DNA of 64,000 bases from JAAYEA01 sp012689325 (GTDB taxonomy: Bacteria; Chloroflexota; Anaerolineae; JAAYEA01): NCBI GenBank assembly GCA_036841525.1, contig DAITVZ010000015.1:1-64000 (forward strand). Reading direction: 5' to 3'. Each line of letters begins with the position of its first letter. Position 1 is the stretch's first letter. The position numbers and the translations under genes are program-made. Below, in pieces: positions 25,624-33,837 of this stretch. The notes beneath the pieces are model-generated. The model was not told where the DNA came from, did not search any database, and saw only the letters and a list, made by a program, of their open reading frames with translations.

Positions 25624-27618
25624 CTAATCCGCCACGTTGGCCTTGTACAGCGCCCGGTATTCGCCGATGCCGACGTTGTAGACAAAGCGCACCTTGAGGC
25701 GCATCACGTCGCTGGTGAACATGGAGCCCGTCAGCGGGTCGGAGCTGATGAACAGCTCGGGGGCGCGGCCAAAGCGGTAGCCGACGCAGAGGCCCGGCGC
25801 CTCGCGGGGGTCGGCCACGGCGGCCCAGTCGCTCACATCGGTCATGTTCGGGCAGACGACGATCTGCGCGGTGCCGGCCAGCGCGTTGGCATTGGGGAAC
25901 AGGGTGTTGGTCCCGCCGCCCGCGGCGACCAGCTCGCGGGAGACCATGATCTCCTGGGCGGTCTTTTCCAGGTCGATGGGGATGACCAGGTAGCGGGGCC
26001 GGAGGCCAAGGCGCTTGCCGCTGGCCGGCTCCGCCTGCTTGTACATGGCGATGATGGCGGCGGACCAGGTGCTGGTGGAGAGCGCCGACGTCCCCAGGTT
26101 GCCGTGGTCGGTGTGGAACAGCGCCTTGTTGTCCTGGTCCAGCGTGGGGCCGACGCCGCTATTGCCGGTGAGAATCGCCGCGATGGAATCCGAGAGGGTG
26201 CGGTTGGCCGCCAGCCCCAGCTTGCGCGGGATGGCGCGGATCCCCTGCACGTCGTCGCGGTCGATCATCTCCATGGTGATGGCCGCATAGCCGCCCTTTT
26301 TGGTAAAGCTGGTGGCCTCCTCGATGTCGCTTGGCGAGGCCAGCTCGGTATAGTCGGCGCCCTCGCTGACCGTGGGGAGGTCGCCGAACCCGCCCATGCT
26401 GATCCAGGTGACCTCGTTCATGGAGGCGAAATCCTCCTCCCAAACCAGCGGCCTCCACCAGAGCGGGCGCTGCTCGTAGGACTGCACCAGCGCCTTGTTC
26501 AGGGCGTTCTTGACCAGGCTGGTGAGGGTGGCGGTGGTCAGGTTGGCCAGCCGCGCCCGCTCCGGCACGGCGACGCCCTTCATGTCGTAATCGCCGGTGG
26601 CCATCAGGTACAGCTCGCGGATGCCCGAGAGGCGGGGGATGTCCGAGGCGCTATCGGGGATGGGCAGCCCCATCAGGCGGTCCAGCGCCAGTTGCAGGCG
26701 ATCGCCGGGGTCGCTGGCGCGGCCTACGGCGCCCAGGTGCTGAACGGTTCCGGCCTCGAGTAGACGCGCGTGCACCTGCTCCGCGCCGCGGACCTCGCCC
26801 TCCAGCTCGTCCGCGGTGAACGCCCGCCCCTGCAGCCGCGCGCGAATCTGCGCCCGAAAGGGGTCGGGCAGGCGGCTTCCCGCCAGCCGGGCCTCCAGGA
26901 GCGCCGCGCGCGCCTCCCGCAGCAGCGCCTCCGCGTCGGACGACGGCGCCGACTCGGCCGCTTTCACCCGTTCCTGCGTCGCTTGTTCGGTCATGGTCTC
27001 TCCTTTCCCAGGGACCAGAGGTCCCTGGCTAACGCTGGCAAATCCCTGAGGGGATTTGCCATCCTGAGCCGGTGAATTCCATTCACCGGCGACTCTTTCA
27101 CCGGCGCCCCATTCACCGGCCTGTGAATTCCCTTCGGCCTCCTCGATCTCCCCGCCCCGCGCGGGGTTCATCACCACGTCCAGCGAATGGACCCGGCGGA
27201 TCGCCGTCACCTCCTGGCCGCGGCGCTCCACCTCCAGGTCGGCGGAAAGGCCCAGCCGGGGCATGGGCTGGCCCGCCTCTTGCAGCGCCAGGCACTCGTC
27301 CACCACCCGGCAGAGCCAGCCGGCGCTCCCCAGGAAGCGAATCCGCCCGCGGATGCCCTGCGCCTGGTCGGACCAGGCCACCTCGTGGAGCACCCCGGCC
27401 AGGTCGCGCACCGAGCGCCCCCCGGCCCGCCCCACGTCCGCGAACCCGGCGTGGTCCACGAACACGCTGGCCCCCTCCCACAGCGGCAGGGACTCGCGCA
27501 GCGCCGCCGCCCCATAGCGCAGCCCGTTCCCCACCCCCGCCGTGATGCAGGTCACCGGGTACTCGCGCCCCGCGCCTGCCGCTTCCGCCACTACCCCCAA
27601 CGCCAGCCGATCCCTCAT
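25624..27618 (-). CDS. Phage prohead protease - major capsid reading frame
   Basis: One 664-residue frame spans two phage modules. Residues 1 to about 155 look like a prohead protease/maturation domain (EYPVTCITAGVGNGLRYG, LWEGASVFVDHAG, DLEVERRGQEVTAIRRVHSLDVVMNPARGGEI). Residues from 209 on look like a Mu/HK97-type capsid: a helical scaffold (SSDAEALLREARAALLEARL), then YEQRPLWWRPLVWEEDFASMNEV, SFTKKGGYAAITMEMIDRDDVQGI and a C-terminal shell domain ending NVGIGEYRALYKANVAD. Residues 165-208 are encoded by a dispersed composite repeat. The capsid part also has its own AAAGGAGAG site and ATG at 26994, so it may be made alone (456 residues) or as a fusion. The main start follows AAAGGAGGGAGG. 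Confidence 0.85.
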   Translation of the reverse strand: MRDRLALGVVAEAAGAGREYPVTCITAGVGNGLRYGAAALRESLPLWEGASVFVDHAGFADVGRAGGRSVRDLAGVLHEVAWSDQAQGIRGRIRFLGSAGWLCRVVDECLALQEAGQPMPRLGLSADLEVERRGQEVTAIRRVHSLDVVMNPARGGEIEEAEGNSQAGEWGAGERVAGEWNSPAQDGKSPQGFASVSQGPLVPGKGETMTEQATQERVKAAESAPSSDAEALLREARAALLEARLAGSRLPDPFRAQIRARLQGRAFTADELEGEVRGAEQVHARLLEAGTVQHLGAVGRASDPGDRLQLALDRLMGLPIPDSASDIPRLSGIRELYLMATGDYDMKGVAVPERARLANLTTATLTSLVKNALNKALVQSYEQRPLWWRPLVWEEDFASMNEVTWISMGGFGDLPTVSEGADYTELASPSDIEEATSFTKKGGYAAITMEMIDRDDVQGIRAIPRKLGLAANRTLSDSIAAILTGNSGVGPTLDQDNKALFHTDHGNLGTSALSTSTWSAAIIAMYKQAEPASGKRLGLRPRYLVIPIDLEKTAQEIMVSRELVAAGGGTNTLFPNANALAGTAQIVVCPNMTDVSDWAAVADPREAPGLCVGYRFGRAPELFISSDPLTGSMFTSDVMRLKVRFVYNVGIGEYRALYKANVAD
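27008..27125. repeat. Composite triple-palindrome repeat, copy 3, inside coding frame
   Basis: CAGGGACCAGAGGTCCCTG, GGCAAATCCC..GGGATTTGCC and AGCCGGTGAATTCCATTCACCGG follow in the same order as at 3211 and 6209. Extra CACCGGC copies follow. It lies in frame between the protease and capsid parts. Confidence 0.85.
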
Positions 27619-27768
27619 CCTCCCTCCTTTCGGGATTCACCACCGAGACACACAGAGGGGAAGTGGGACGCAGATGAACGCAGATTTCACAGATTAGGAG
27701 ATTCCGATCTGCGCTGATCCTGAGAATCTGCGTCCCATACCCGGTCTCTGTGTCTCGGTGGTGCACTC
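27619..27768. repeat. CACCACCGAGACACA..TGTCTCGGTGGTG inverted repeat
   Basis: Arms at 27640 and 27748 are exact complements around a GATTCCGATCTGCGC-like middle. This fills the spacer between the portal and protease genes. Confidence 0.7.
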
Positions 27769-29094
27769 CTACTCCCAGTCGGTCTTTTTGGCCTCGCCGA
27801 GCATCTCGGCGATCTCTTCCGGGGTGTAGAGCTCCCCCGCGAAGCGCAGCGCCAGCTCCGCCGCGTGATAGTCGTCGATCCACCCCTGGTGGCGCATCAG
27901 CACCAGCGCGCGCACCATCTCGCCCGCCGCCTCCGCGTGCACCTGCAAATCCTCCCGCGTCAGGTCCTCCGCCGCGGCCCGCAGCCCGGGGTCCTCCCCC
28001 GGCGGCACCACCCCCGCCCGCCACAGCGCCAGCGTCGTCACCTCCCGCAGCGCCTCGCCGAGCTGCTCCTGGCGCAGCCGGTAGTGGCGATAGGTCGGCT
28101 GGCCCATCTCGCGCGCCGTCGCCCGCGTCGCCGATTCCCCCTCGCCCATAAAGTGCAGCGGCACCCCCGCCCCCGCCGCCACCATCAGCCGCATCGCCTT
28201 GCCGTCCGCCGAGGCGTCCTCCGACTCCAGGTTGGGCGAGACCGCGCTCCAGCGCTCCTTGTCGTCGGTGATCAGGATGCTCCCCGGCGTGGGGATGGCG
28301 CTGTATTGGGCGCGCTTGCGCTCCAGCTCGCCCGGCTGCGGGTTGCCGATCTGGCAATGCCAGAGGTAGGCGGCGCGGTACTTGTTCAGCCGCGCGCGGT
28401 CCTCCACCCAGTCGTTATAGCGCCGCAGCCAGCGCAGGATCGGCTGCAGGTCGGGCAGCCCGCGCACCGCCCCCGCCGGCCGGTTCACGGCGATGTGCAC
28501 CATCACCTGCTCTGCGCCATGGAATGGCGTCTCGCCATTCCGAGCGCCCGGTCCTCCGGGCGCCGGCCACCAGCGCCCTTCCAGGTCGCCGGTCACCTGG
28601 TGATAGGCCAGCTCGCGCTCGCCATCCTGCGGGTCGGTGCGCACCTCGTCGATCAACAAGGCCGGCACCTCGCGCACATAGCTCATCCCGTCGCCGGGGT
28701 TGCGCGAGAGGACGATGAACACCTCCCCCGCCCGCGCCAGCTCGTCCGACCAACGGTGCAGCCGCTGGGCCAGCCGGTTCTGCGGGTGCGCCGTGAAGGC
28801 GTCCACGAACCGCTGCACCGCGTCATCCTCGGCGCGCAGCGCGATCCCCTCGCCCACGGCAAAGGCGCGGGTCAGCGCCACCAGCCGGAAGGCCAGCGGG
28901 TTGGTGCGCCACTCGTGCAGGCAATCCTCCAGCATCTCGCGCCGCTCCGCCCAGCTCAGCTCCAAGGTCCAGCCCGCCCCCTGGCTGGTGACGGGCCGCC
29001 ACCAGCGGTCGTCCGTCACCCGCAGCGCGCTACTCACCCGCTCCGAGACCAAATCGGCAAATAGATGATCGAATAGCCACCCCCGTAGGTCCAT
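27769..29094 (-). CDS. Phage portal protein
   Basis: This 441-residue protein is a portal-family subunit, which forms the ring through which DNA enters the capsid. Portal-like segments are TNPLAFRLVALTRAFAVGEGI, NRLAQRLHRWSDELARAGEVFIVLSRN, YRAAYLWHCQIGNP, KERWSAVSPNLESEDASADGKAMRLMVAAGAGVPLHFMGEGES, and RATAREMGQPTYRHYRLRQEQL. The start MDLRGWLFDHLF at 29094 follows AAAGGAGCGAGG; a longer frame through upstream repeats was rejected. It is the first gene of the minus-strand block, about 300 nt after a consensus promoter with a LexA-type box. No terminase gene is visible. Confidence 0.88.
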   Translation of the reverse strand: MDLRGWLFDHLFADLVSERVSSALRVTDDRWWRPVTSQGAGWTLELSWAERREMLEDCLHEWRTNPLAFRLVALTRAFAVGEGIALRAEDDAVQRFVDAFTAHPQNRLAQRLHRWSDELARAGEVFIVLSRNPGDGMSYVREVPALLIDEVRTDPQDGERELAYHQVTGDLEGRWWPAPGGPGARNGETPFHGAEQVMVHIAVNRPAGAVRGLPDLQPILRWLRRYNDWVEDRARLNKYRAAYLWHCQIGNPQPGELERKRAQYSAIPTPGSILITDDKERWSAVSPNLESEDASADGKAMRLMVAAGAGVPLHFMGEGESATRATAREMGQPTYRHYRLRQEQLGEALREVTTLALWRAGVVPPGEDPGLRAAAEDLTREDLQVHAEAAGEMVRALVLMRHQGWIDDYHAAELALRFAGELYTPEEIAEMLGEAKKTDWE

Positions 29095-29114
29095 CCCTCG
29101 CTCCTTTCGCGCAT

Positions 29115-29185
29115 CTTGTAGGGGCGAACCTCGTGTTCGCCCCGGCCAGCTCAGGAGGGCGAACACAAGGTTCGCCCCTACAAGA
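29115..29185. repeat. Dispersed GTAGGGGCGAAC palindromes upstream of portal
   Basis: GTAGGGGCGAACC and GGTTCGCCCCTAC arms form an almost perfect long inverted repeat, the same family as at the start of the window. Positions 29186-29360 hold GC-rich repeats (GCCTGACAGGC..GCCTGTCAGGC) and no gene. Confidence 0.75.
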
Positions 29186-29369
29186 CGATACACGATTCGT
29201 CGCATGTTGTTCATCACATGCGAATCGCATGTTTCACCCTTCACCCGCGCGCCAAAAAAAGGGCGCGGGCGGCCTGACAGGCCCCCGGCCGACCCGGGCC
29301 AATGGCGGCGCTCCGCCCCGAGGGGGCGGCTGGCAGCCTGTGGGGGAGCCTGTCAGGCCCGGTCGAGAT

Positions 29370-29383
29370 AGAACAGATGTTCT
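29370..29383. promoter_or_regulatory. LexA-type operator AGAACAGATGTTCT
   Basis: A perfect 14-bp palindrome apart from its centre, with the GAAC-N4-GTTC core that LexA binds in Gram-positive bacteria. It begins about 12 bp downstream of the -10 element of the phage-block promoter, so it would overlap the early transcribed region and allow SOS control. Confidence 0.7.
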
Positions 29384-29395
29384 ACTCTAAAGGGT

Positions 29396-29424
29396 ATTAT
29401 AGCACGTCATGAAGGGTTTGTCAA
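29396..29424 (-). promoter_or_regulatory. Consensus sigma-70 promoter for the phage-like block
   Basis: Minus-strand TTGACA (29419-29424), 17 bp, and TATAAT (29396-29401) are perfect matches. The operator at 29370-29383 follows directly. Confidence 0.88.
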
Positions 29425-29454
29425 TACCCAATAACCCAAACTTTATCCCAAATC

Positions 29455-29495
29455 GAAAAAAAGACCCTAAAGGTCTTTCAAGACCTTTAGGGTCT
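29455..29495 (-). terminator. Intrinsic terminator after the 29590 gene
   Basis: On the minus strand, GACCCTAAAGGTCTT and AAGACCTTTAGGGTC form a perfect stem followed by seven T residues. It lies downstream of the truncated small gene and just upstream of the phage-block promoter, so it insulates the block. Confidence 0.85.
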
Positions 29496-29589
29496 GGCCC
29501 CGACCTGACAGGTTCCCGTCGGGGCGCGCATATCGGCTGCGCGCGCCGTGGACAGCCGGCGAACCGCGCGTGTGCGCCAGCCGCGCCCC

Positions 29590-29889
29590 CTATAGCTTGG
29601 CCCACCACTCGAGCCGCCCGTGATCCCACCCAAACGTCATGGCGTGCCTTTCGACGATCTTCCAGGCCTCGTTGGCCTGGTCGACGTCCGCCGCCATCTG
29701 GTGGAACTGCGCGGCGTCCTTCACCCGAAAGATATAGTTGTGCACGTGCCCCGTGGCGCCTGCCGACGGCGCGCCGAAATAGCCGACCAGCTCGATACCC
29801 GCCGCCTTCCACTTTCTCATCATCGCCGCGCTGGCCTCGATGGACTTTTGCCGCTGCTCCTCGGTGGCCTGGCGCCAGGGCAGCCCCAA
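29590..29889 (-). pseudogene. Small paralogue lacking its N-terminus
   Basis: About 99 residues (GLPWRQATEEQRQKSIEASAAMMRKWKAAGIELVGYFGAP..) match the adjacent plus-strand protein in GLPWRQA and the following helix, and in spacing. The first 13 residues or so of the paralogue (MANERWEVILQIQ) are absent, and only a TTG is available as a start, so it may be truncated at the junction between the two head-to-head copies. A terminator follows at 29455-29495, so the unit was or is expressed. The family is not recognised. Confidence 0.55.
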
Positions 29890-29906
29890 GGAGGAGGAGT
29901 GCGAGC

Positions 29907-30242
29907 ATGGCCAACGAGCGTTGGGAAGTCATTTTGCAGATACAACTCGGGCTGCCCTGGCGTCAGGCCTCCGCCGAGCAAAGGAAGGAAGCCCATGCCG
30001 AGTTCCTGGAGATGGCCAAAAAGTGGAAGGCCTCGGGCATCCGCCTGATCGGCACCTTCACCTTTCCCCACGTCCTGAACGGCTACTCCAACAACTGGTT
30101 CTTCGGCATCGACAACGACACCCAGATGGATCAGATCAACCGCGACATCATGGGCTCCCAGTTCGGCAAGATCATCGAGGACTTTAGTCTGGCCAACGGC
30201 GGCGCAAACGCCGATTTCGAAGAGAATTGGCGGTCCTGGTAG
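29907..30242 (+). CDS. Small conserved protein, head-to-head paralogue
   Basis: This 111-residue protein starts MANERWEVILQIQLGLPWRQASAEQRKEAH and alternates strands and helices (AGIRLIGTFTF-like, NWFFGIDNDTQMDQINRDI), in the manner of dimeric alpha-beta barrel proteins. The ATG at 29907 follows GGAGGAG. It faces the 29590 paralogue with only 17 bp between the reading frames, and the two share an inverted repeat around CTGCCCTGGCG. Function is unknown. No promoter was seen in the short gap. Confidence 0.65.
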   Translation: MANERWEVILQIQLGLPWRQASAEQRKEAHAEFLEMAKKWKASGIRLIGTFTFPHVLNGYSNNWFFGIDNDTQMDQINRDIMGSQFGKIIEDFSLANGGANADFEENWRSW

Positions 30243-30568
30243 CGCAGCATTTCGCGAGCCTGTTCGGTTCGCCAGCGCGTCCTTGCCCATCGGCCCGCGT
30301 TGCCCCGCCCCCGCGCCAAGGCTTGTGCCAAGTCCTGTCCGCCTCGCGCGCCGCAGGCTCAATGCGCGATGGAATCGCGTTGCGGCTGACTTGGGCAAGC
30401 CTGCTAGAAGCAGGCTCGGAAAGGCTCCGGAGTGCTCTGTCCGTCCTGATCCCGCTTTGAGCGGGCTTGCCAGGTTCAGCCGGGCGCGGCATGGAATGCC
30501 GCCTTTGGCGCTCGGCGACGCGCCGGGCGCGACTTGGCGCAAGCCCCGCCCCTGCCGCGGCTCCCCTA

Positions 30569-30597
30569 TTGACGCGCCGCCCCTGGCGGTGTATACT
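30569..30597 (+). promoter_or_regulatory. Promoter for the secreted repeat protein
   Basis: TTGACG (30569-30574), 17 bp, TATACT (30592-30597). The spacer 30243-30568 holds degenerate dispersed repeats and no gene. Confidence 0.75.
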
Positions 30598-30681
30598 TAC
30601 CATGAACCACATCCTCGCTACGTCGCGTCGCCGTGCGTGTCCTCGTTAGGCAGGGCTGTTTGGCCCGAAAGGAGCATCGGC

Positions 30682-32217
30682 ATGAAGACGTTACGTATCG
30701 GCGCCTCTCTCCTCGTTCTGGCGGCCTCCATACTCGGCCTGCTTCCCTTCCACCTCGGCTCGTCCCCGGCCCAGGCGGAGGAGGGGAGCGCCCCGGCCGC
30801 GGCGTGGGCCAAGTTCGACTTTAACGACAGCACCATGCAGGGCTGGACCCTGGCGGGGGCCTTTGATGAGCATGGGCATGGCCCCTTCGCTAACAGCTTC
30901 TGGGCGCAGTGGTGGGATTACGTCAACTATCCCAACCTCAGCGACTATACCGGCGACGGCAAGGGGTCCATCATGATGGCCGCCCTGGCCGGCCACGGCG
31001 TCACCAACCCGGACGCCACCTTCTGGCTCATGCAACTGCACTCCCCCGACCTCACGGACTCGCCGGTCTGGCAGGCGGCGCGGGGCTACTCGGTGCAACT
31101 GGCCGAGCGGCTGGCGATCACGGACAGGATCTATGCCAACCTCTATGTGCGCGTGTACGACACCGACCAGGGCCGCGACCGCTGGTTCTATACCCCCACC
31201 CAGGCGCTGCCCCTGACGCATAACGCCTGGACCCACATGACCTTCGACTGGTCGACCATCGCCACCTTTCCGGCCCACCGCATCGTGCGCGAGGTGTTCG
31301 TCAACCTCTGGGGCAAGATGAGCGACCTCGTGGAGGGGGCCGTCTATCTGGATGAGGTCACGCCGCTGGCGGCGGGCCGGCCCTCGCTCATCGCCGCGCG
31401 CAAGAACACCGGCGGCCTGCCCTGGCTCTACCTTTACAACGCCCCGGCCGGCATGTGGACGCCGGTGGCGAGCCAGGGCTCCAACCAGACCCCCATCCCC
31501 ACCGGCGATATCCGCTTCATGTTCAGCCTGGACCACAACGGCGACGGCGTCAGCGAGATCGCCGCGGTCAAGGTCGTCGGCGGCGTCAGGTACCTCTACG
31601 TCTACACCCAGCCCATGGCCTGGGCCGCCCCCTCCGTCGTGGTCGCCGCCAACGCCCTCCCCATCCCCGCGGGCGATGTCCGCTTCATGTTCAACCTCGA
31701 CTATAACGGCGACGGCCGGGAGGAGGTCGCCGCGCTCAAGATCGTCGGCGGCGTCAAGTACCTCTACATCTATGCCGCGCCCGTGGGCATGTGGACGCCG
31801 GTCTCCATGGTCGCCGCCAACGCCCTCCCCATCGCCGGCGGCGACATCCTCTGGATGTTCGGCCTGGACCATAACGGCGACGGCAAGGACGAGGTCGCCG
31901 CGGTCAAGGTGCTGGGCGGGGTCAAGTACCTCTACATCTATGCCGCGCCCGCGGGCATGTGGACGCCCGTCTCCATGGTCGCCGCCAACGCTTCGCCCAT
32001 CCCCAGCGGCATGGTGCAGCACGTTTTCGCCGTGGACCGTGACGGGGACGGCAAGGACGAGATCGGCGTGGTCAAGGTCGTCGGCGGGGTGCGCTACCTG
32101 TACATCTATTCCGCGCCCGCGGGCATGTGGACGCCGGTCTCCATGGTGGCGGCGAACGCCAGCCCCATCCCCAGCGGCAACCTGCTGAACATTTTCAGCG
32201 TTAAGCGCGGGCCGTAG
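30682..32217 (+). CDS. Secreted protein with five VCBS/FG-GAP-like repeats
   Basis: This 511-residue protein has a Sec signal peptide (MKTLRIGASLLVLAASILGLLPF..AQAEE). Residues 40-230 form a jelly-roll-like domain with many aromatic residues (DFNDSTMQGWTLAGAFDEHG). They are followed by five repeats of about 55 residues, each with a DHNGDG-type loop, E-I/V-A-x-V/L-K and RYLYVY/KYLYIY strands. The loops resemble Ca-binding loops of FG-GAP/VCBS propeller repeats. A surface or extracellular binding role is likely. Start at 30682 follows AAAGGAGCATC. Confidence 0.8.
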   Translation: MKTLRIGASLLVLAASILGLLPFHLGSSPAQAEEGSAPAAAWAKFDFNDSTMQGWTLAGAFDEHGHGPFANSFWAQWWDYVNYPNLSDYTGDGKGSIMMAALAGHGVTNPDATFWLMQLHSPDLTDSPVWQAARGYSVQLAERLAITDRIYANLYVRVYDTDQGRDRWFYTPTQALPLTHNAWTHMTFDWSTIATFPAHRIVREVFVNLWGKMSDLVEGAVYLDEVTPLAAGRPSLIAARKNTGGLPWLYLYNAPAGMWTPVASQGSNQTPIPTGDIRFMFSLDHNGDGVSEIAAVKVVGGVRYLYVYTQPMAWAAPSVVVAANALPIPAGDVRFMFNLDYNGDGREEVAALKIVGGVKYLYIYAAPVGMWTPVSMVAANALPIAGGDILWMFGLDHNGDGKDEVAAVKVLGGVKYLYIYAAPAGMWTPVSMVAANASPIPSGMVQHVFAVDRDGDGKDEIGVVKVVGGVRYLYIYSAPAGMWTPVSMVAANASPIPSGNLLNIFSVKRGP

Positions 32218-32224
32218 CCAGGGC

Positions 32225-32252
32225 TTGACATTCCCGCCATTCCGAGTATAAC
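32225..32252 (+). promoter_or_regulatory. Promoter for apbE and the FMN-binding genes
   Basis: TTGACA (32225-32230), 16 bp, TATAAC (32247-32252), directly after the stop of the upstream gene. Confidence 0.7.
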
Positions 32253-32311
32253 CAAAGGCATGCCTGGGCATCTTTCCACTCCAGGCCGGTGCGCGGAAGG
32301 GACACTCCGCC

Positions 32312-33283
32312 ATGCCAACCGATCGCGAGCCTGCGGCTCAGCTCACCCACCACGCCATGGGCACGGTGATGGCTCACCATGCCTATGGCCCCCGCGCCCA
32401 GGAGGCCCTCGCCGCCGCCTGCCAGGAGGTGGCGCGGCTGGAAGCCCTCCTCAGCCGCTTCCTCCCCGCCAGCGACATCGGCCGCATCAATGCCGGGGCG
32501 GGCGCCGCCGCTGCCCCCGTCCCCATCGCCCTGGAGACCTACGAACTGCTCGCCCTCGCCGCCGATTTCGCCCGGCGCCTGCCCGATAGCTTTGACCCCA
32601 CCATCGCCCCCCTGGTGGACCTCTGGCGCGCCGCCCAGGCCGCCGGCGATCCGCCCGACCCGCCCAGCGTCGCCCGCGTACTCCCCCTGGTGGACCACCG
32701 CGACTTGCTCCTGGACCCCTGGGCGCGGACGGCGCGGCTGCGGCGGCCCGGCCAGGCCCTCGACCTGGGCGGCATCGGCAAGGGCTACGCCGGCGACCGC
32801 GTGCTCGAGGTGCTGCGGGAATACGGCGTGACCTCCGCCTATGCCAACCTCGGCGGCAACGTCGTCACCCTCGGCTCCCGGCCCGACGGCTCCCCCTGGC
32901 AGATCGGCATCCAGCACCCCCGCCGCGAGGGCGCCATCCTCGGCGCCGTCGCTCTGGCCGGGGGGTGCGTGGTCACCTCCGGCGATTACCAGCGCTGCTT
33001 CACCGACCGCCAGGGCATCCGCCGCCATCACCTGCTCGACCCCGCCACCGGCTACCCCGCCGATTCCGGGCTCATCAGCGTCTCCATCGTCGCCGACCAG
33101 GCGACGGCAGCCGATCTCGTTTCCACCGCCGTGTTCATCGCCGGGCTGGAACGGGGGCTCGGCTTCCTGCAACACGCCCGCGCCGAGGCCATCCTGGTGG
33201 ACTCGGCCCTGCGGCTCTACGTGACGCGAGGGCTGCGCTCTCGCTTTCGGGCCTTGGAGGCCCCGGTCACGGTGTTGGACTGA
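32312..33283 (+). CDS. apbE: FAD:protein FMN transferase (ApbE)
   Basis: This 323-residue enzyme moves FMN from FAD to a Ser/Thr of target proteins. Family features are MGTVMAHHAYG, SDIGRINAG, FDPTIAPLVDLW, LDLGGIGKGYAGDRV, NLGGNVVTLG, GCVVTSGDYQRCF, and HHLLDPATGYPA. No signal peptide is apparent, unlike many ApbE lipoproteins. The next two genes encode proteins with SGAT flavinylation motifs, so they are its likely substrates. The assignment is secure. Confidence 0.93.
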   Translation: MPTDREPAAQLTHHAMGTVMAHHAYGPRAQEALAAACQEVARLEALLSRFLPASDIGRINAGAGAAAAPVPIALETYELLALAADFARRLPDSFDPTIAPLVDLWRAAQAAGDPPDPPSVARVLPLVDHRDLLLDPWARTARLRRPGQALDLGGIGKGYAGDRVLEVLREYGVTSAYANLGGNVVTLGSRPDGSPWQIGIQHPRREGAILGAVALAGGCVVTSGDYQRCFTDRQGIRRHHLLDPATGYPADSGLISVSIVADQATAADLVSTAVFIAGLERGLGFLQHARAEAILVDSALRLYVTRGLRSRFRALEAPVTVLD

Positions 33284-33301
33284 TCGAAAGGAGGAGGTTT
33301 C

Positions 33302-33703
33302 ATGGGCTGGGCCATCGCGCTTATCGTCGTCGCGGCCTTGGCCATCGCCGGGTGGGCCGGCTGGTCCAAGCTCGCCAAGGAACACCAGGAGGCCCGCGCC
33401 GTCCCCCTGGCCGCGCTGGATTTCGGCAAGCTCAAGGATGGCGTCTACCACGGCGCCTACGCGGGGGGCATGTACAAGTGGCGCGCCAACGAATGCGACG
33501 TCACCGTGGAGGGGGGCAAGGTGACCCGCATCACCCTCGCCAGCAGCCAGGACCCCGGCGCCAAGAACGCCAACGCCGACCTGCTCTGCGAGCGGGTCAT
33601 CCAGGCGCAGTCGCTGCAGGTGGACACGGTCAGCGGCGCCACCCTCACCGGCAAGGCCTACCTCAAGGCCATGGAGAACGCGCTGGTCCAGGCGCAAGCG
33701 TAG
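33302..33703 (+). CDS. Membrane-anchored FMN-binding domain protein 1
   Basis: This 133-residue protein has one N-terminal membrane helix (AIALIVVAALAIAGWAGW) and an FMN_bind domain (about residues 40-130). The flavinylation motif DTVSGAT is near residue 111, and its Thr is the expected acceptor of covalent FMN. The line YAGGMYKWRANECDV contains a Cys that is also present in the second paralogue. It is probably on the outer face of the membrane and takes part in electron transfer. RBS AAAGGAGGAGG. It lies 18 nt after apbE. Confidence 0.88.
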   Translation: MGWAIALIVVAALAIAGWAGWSKLAKEHQEARAVPLAALDFGKLKDGVYHGAYAGGMYKWRANECDVTVEGGKVTRITLASSQDPGAKNANADLLCERVIQAQSLQVDTVSGATLTGKAYLKAMENALVQAQA

Positions 33704-33837
33704 CGGGCCGCGGGGAGGCCATCGCCCGCGGGAGCTCGGACACGGATCGCCAGGATGGCGCGGATCAGGAGCCGCCGGGCTGGCTCCTGATCCATATCAT
33801 CCGTGGAATCCGCGTCCCATGTCCGAAGGAGGCAATC
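33704..33837. repeat. Inverted repeat and ATCCGTGGAATCCGCGTCCC element
   Basis: GGATCAGGAGCC and GGCTCCTGATCC arms around GCCGGGC form a perfect hairpin, followed by the dispersed ATCCGTGGAATCCGCGTCCCAT element that also lies upstream of other start codons (about 6373, 40880). Confidence 0.7.
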
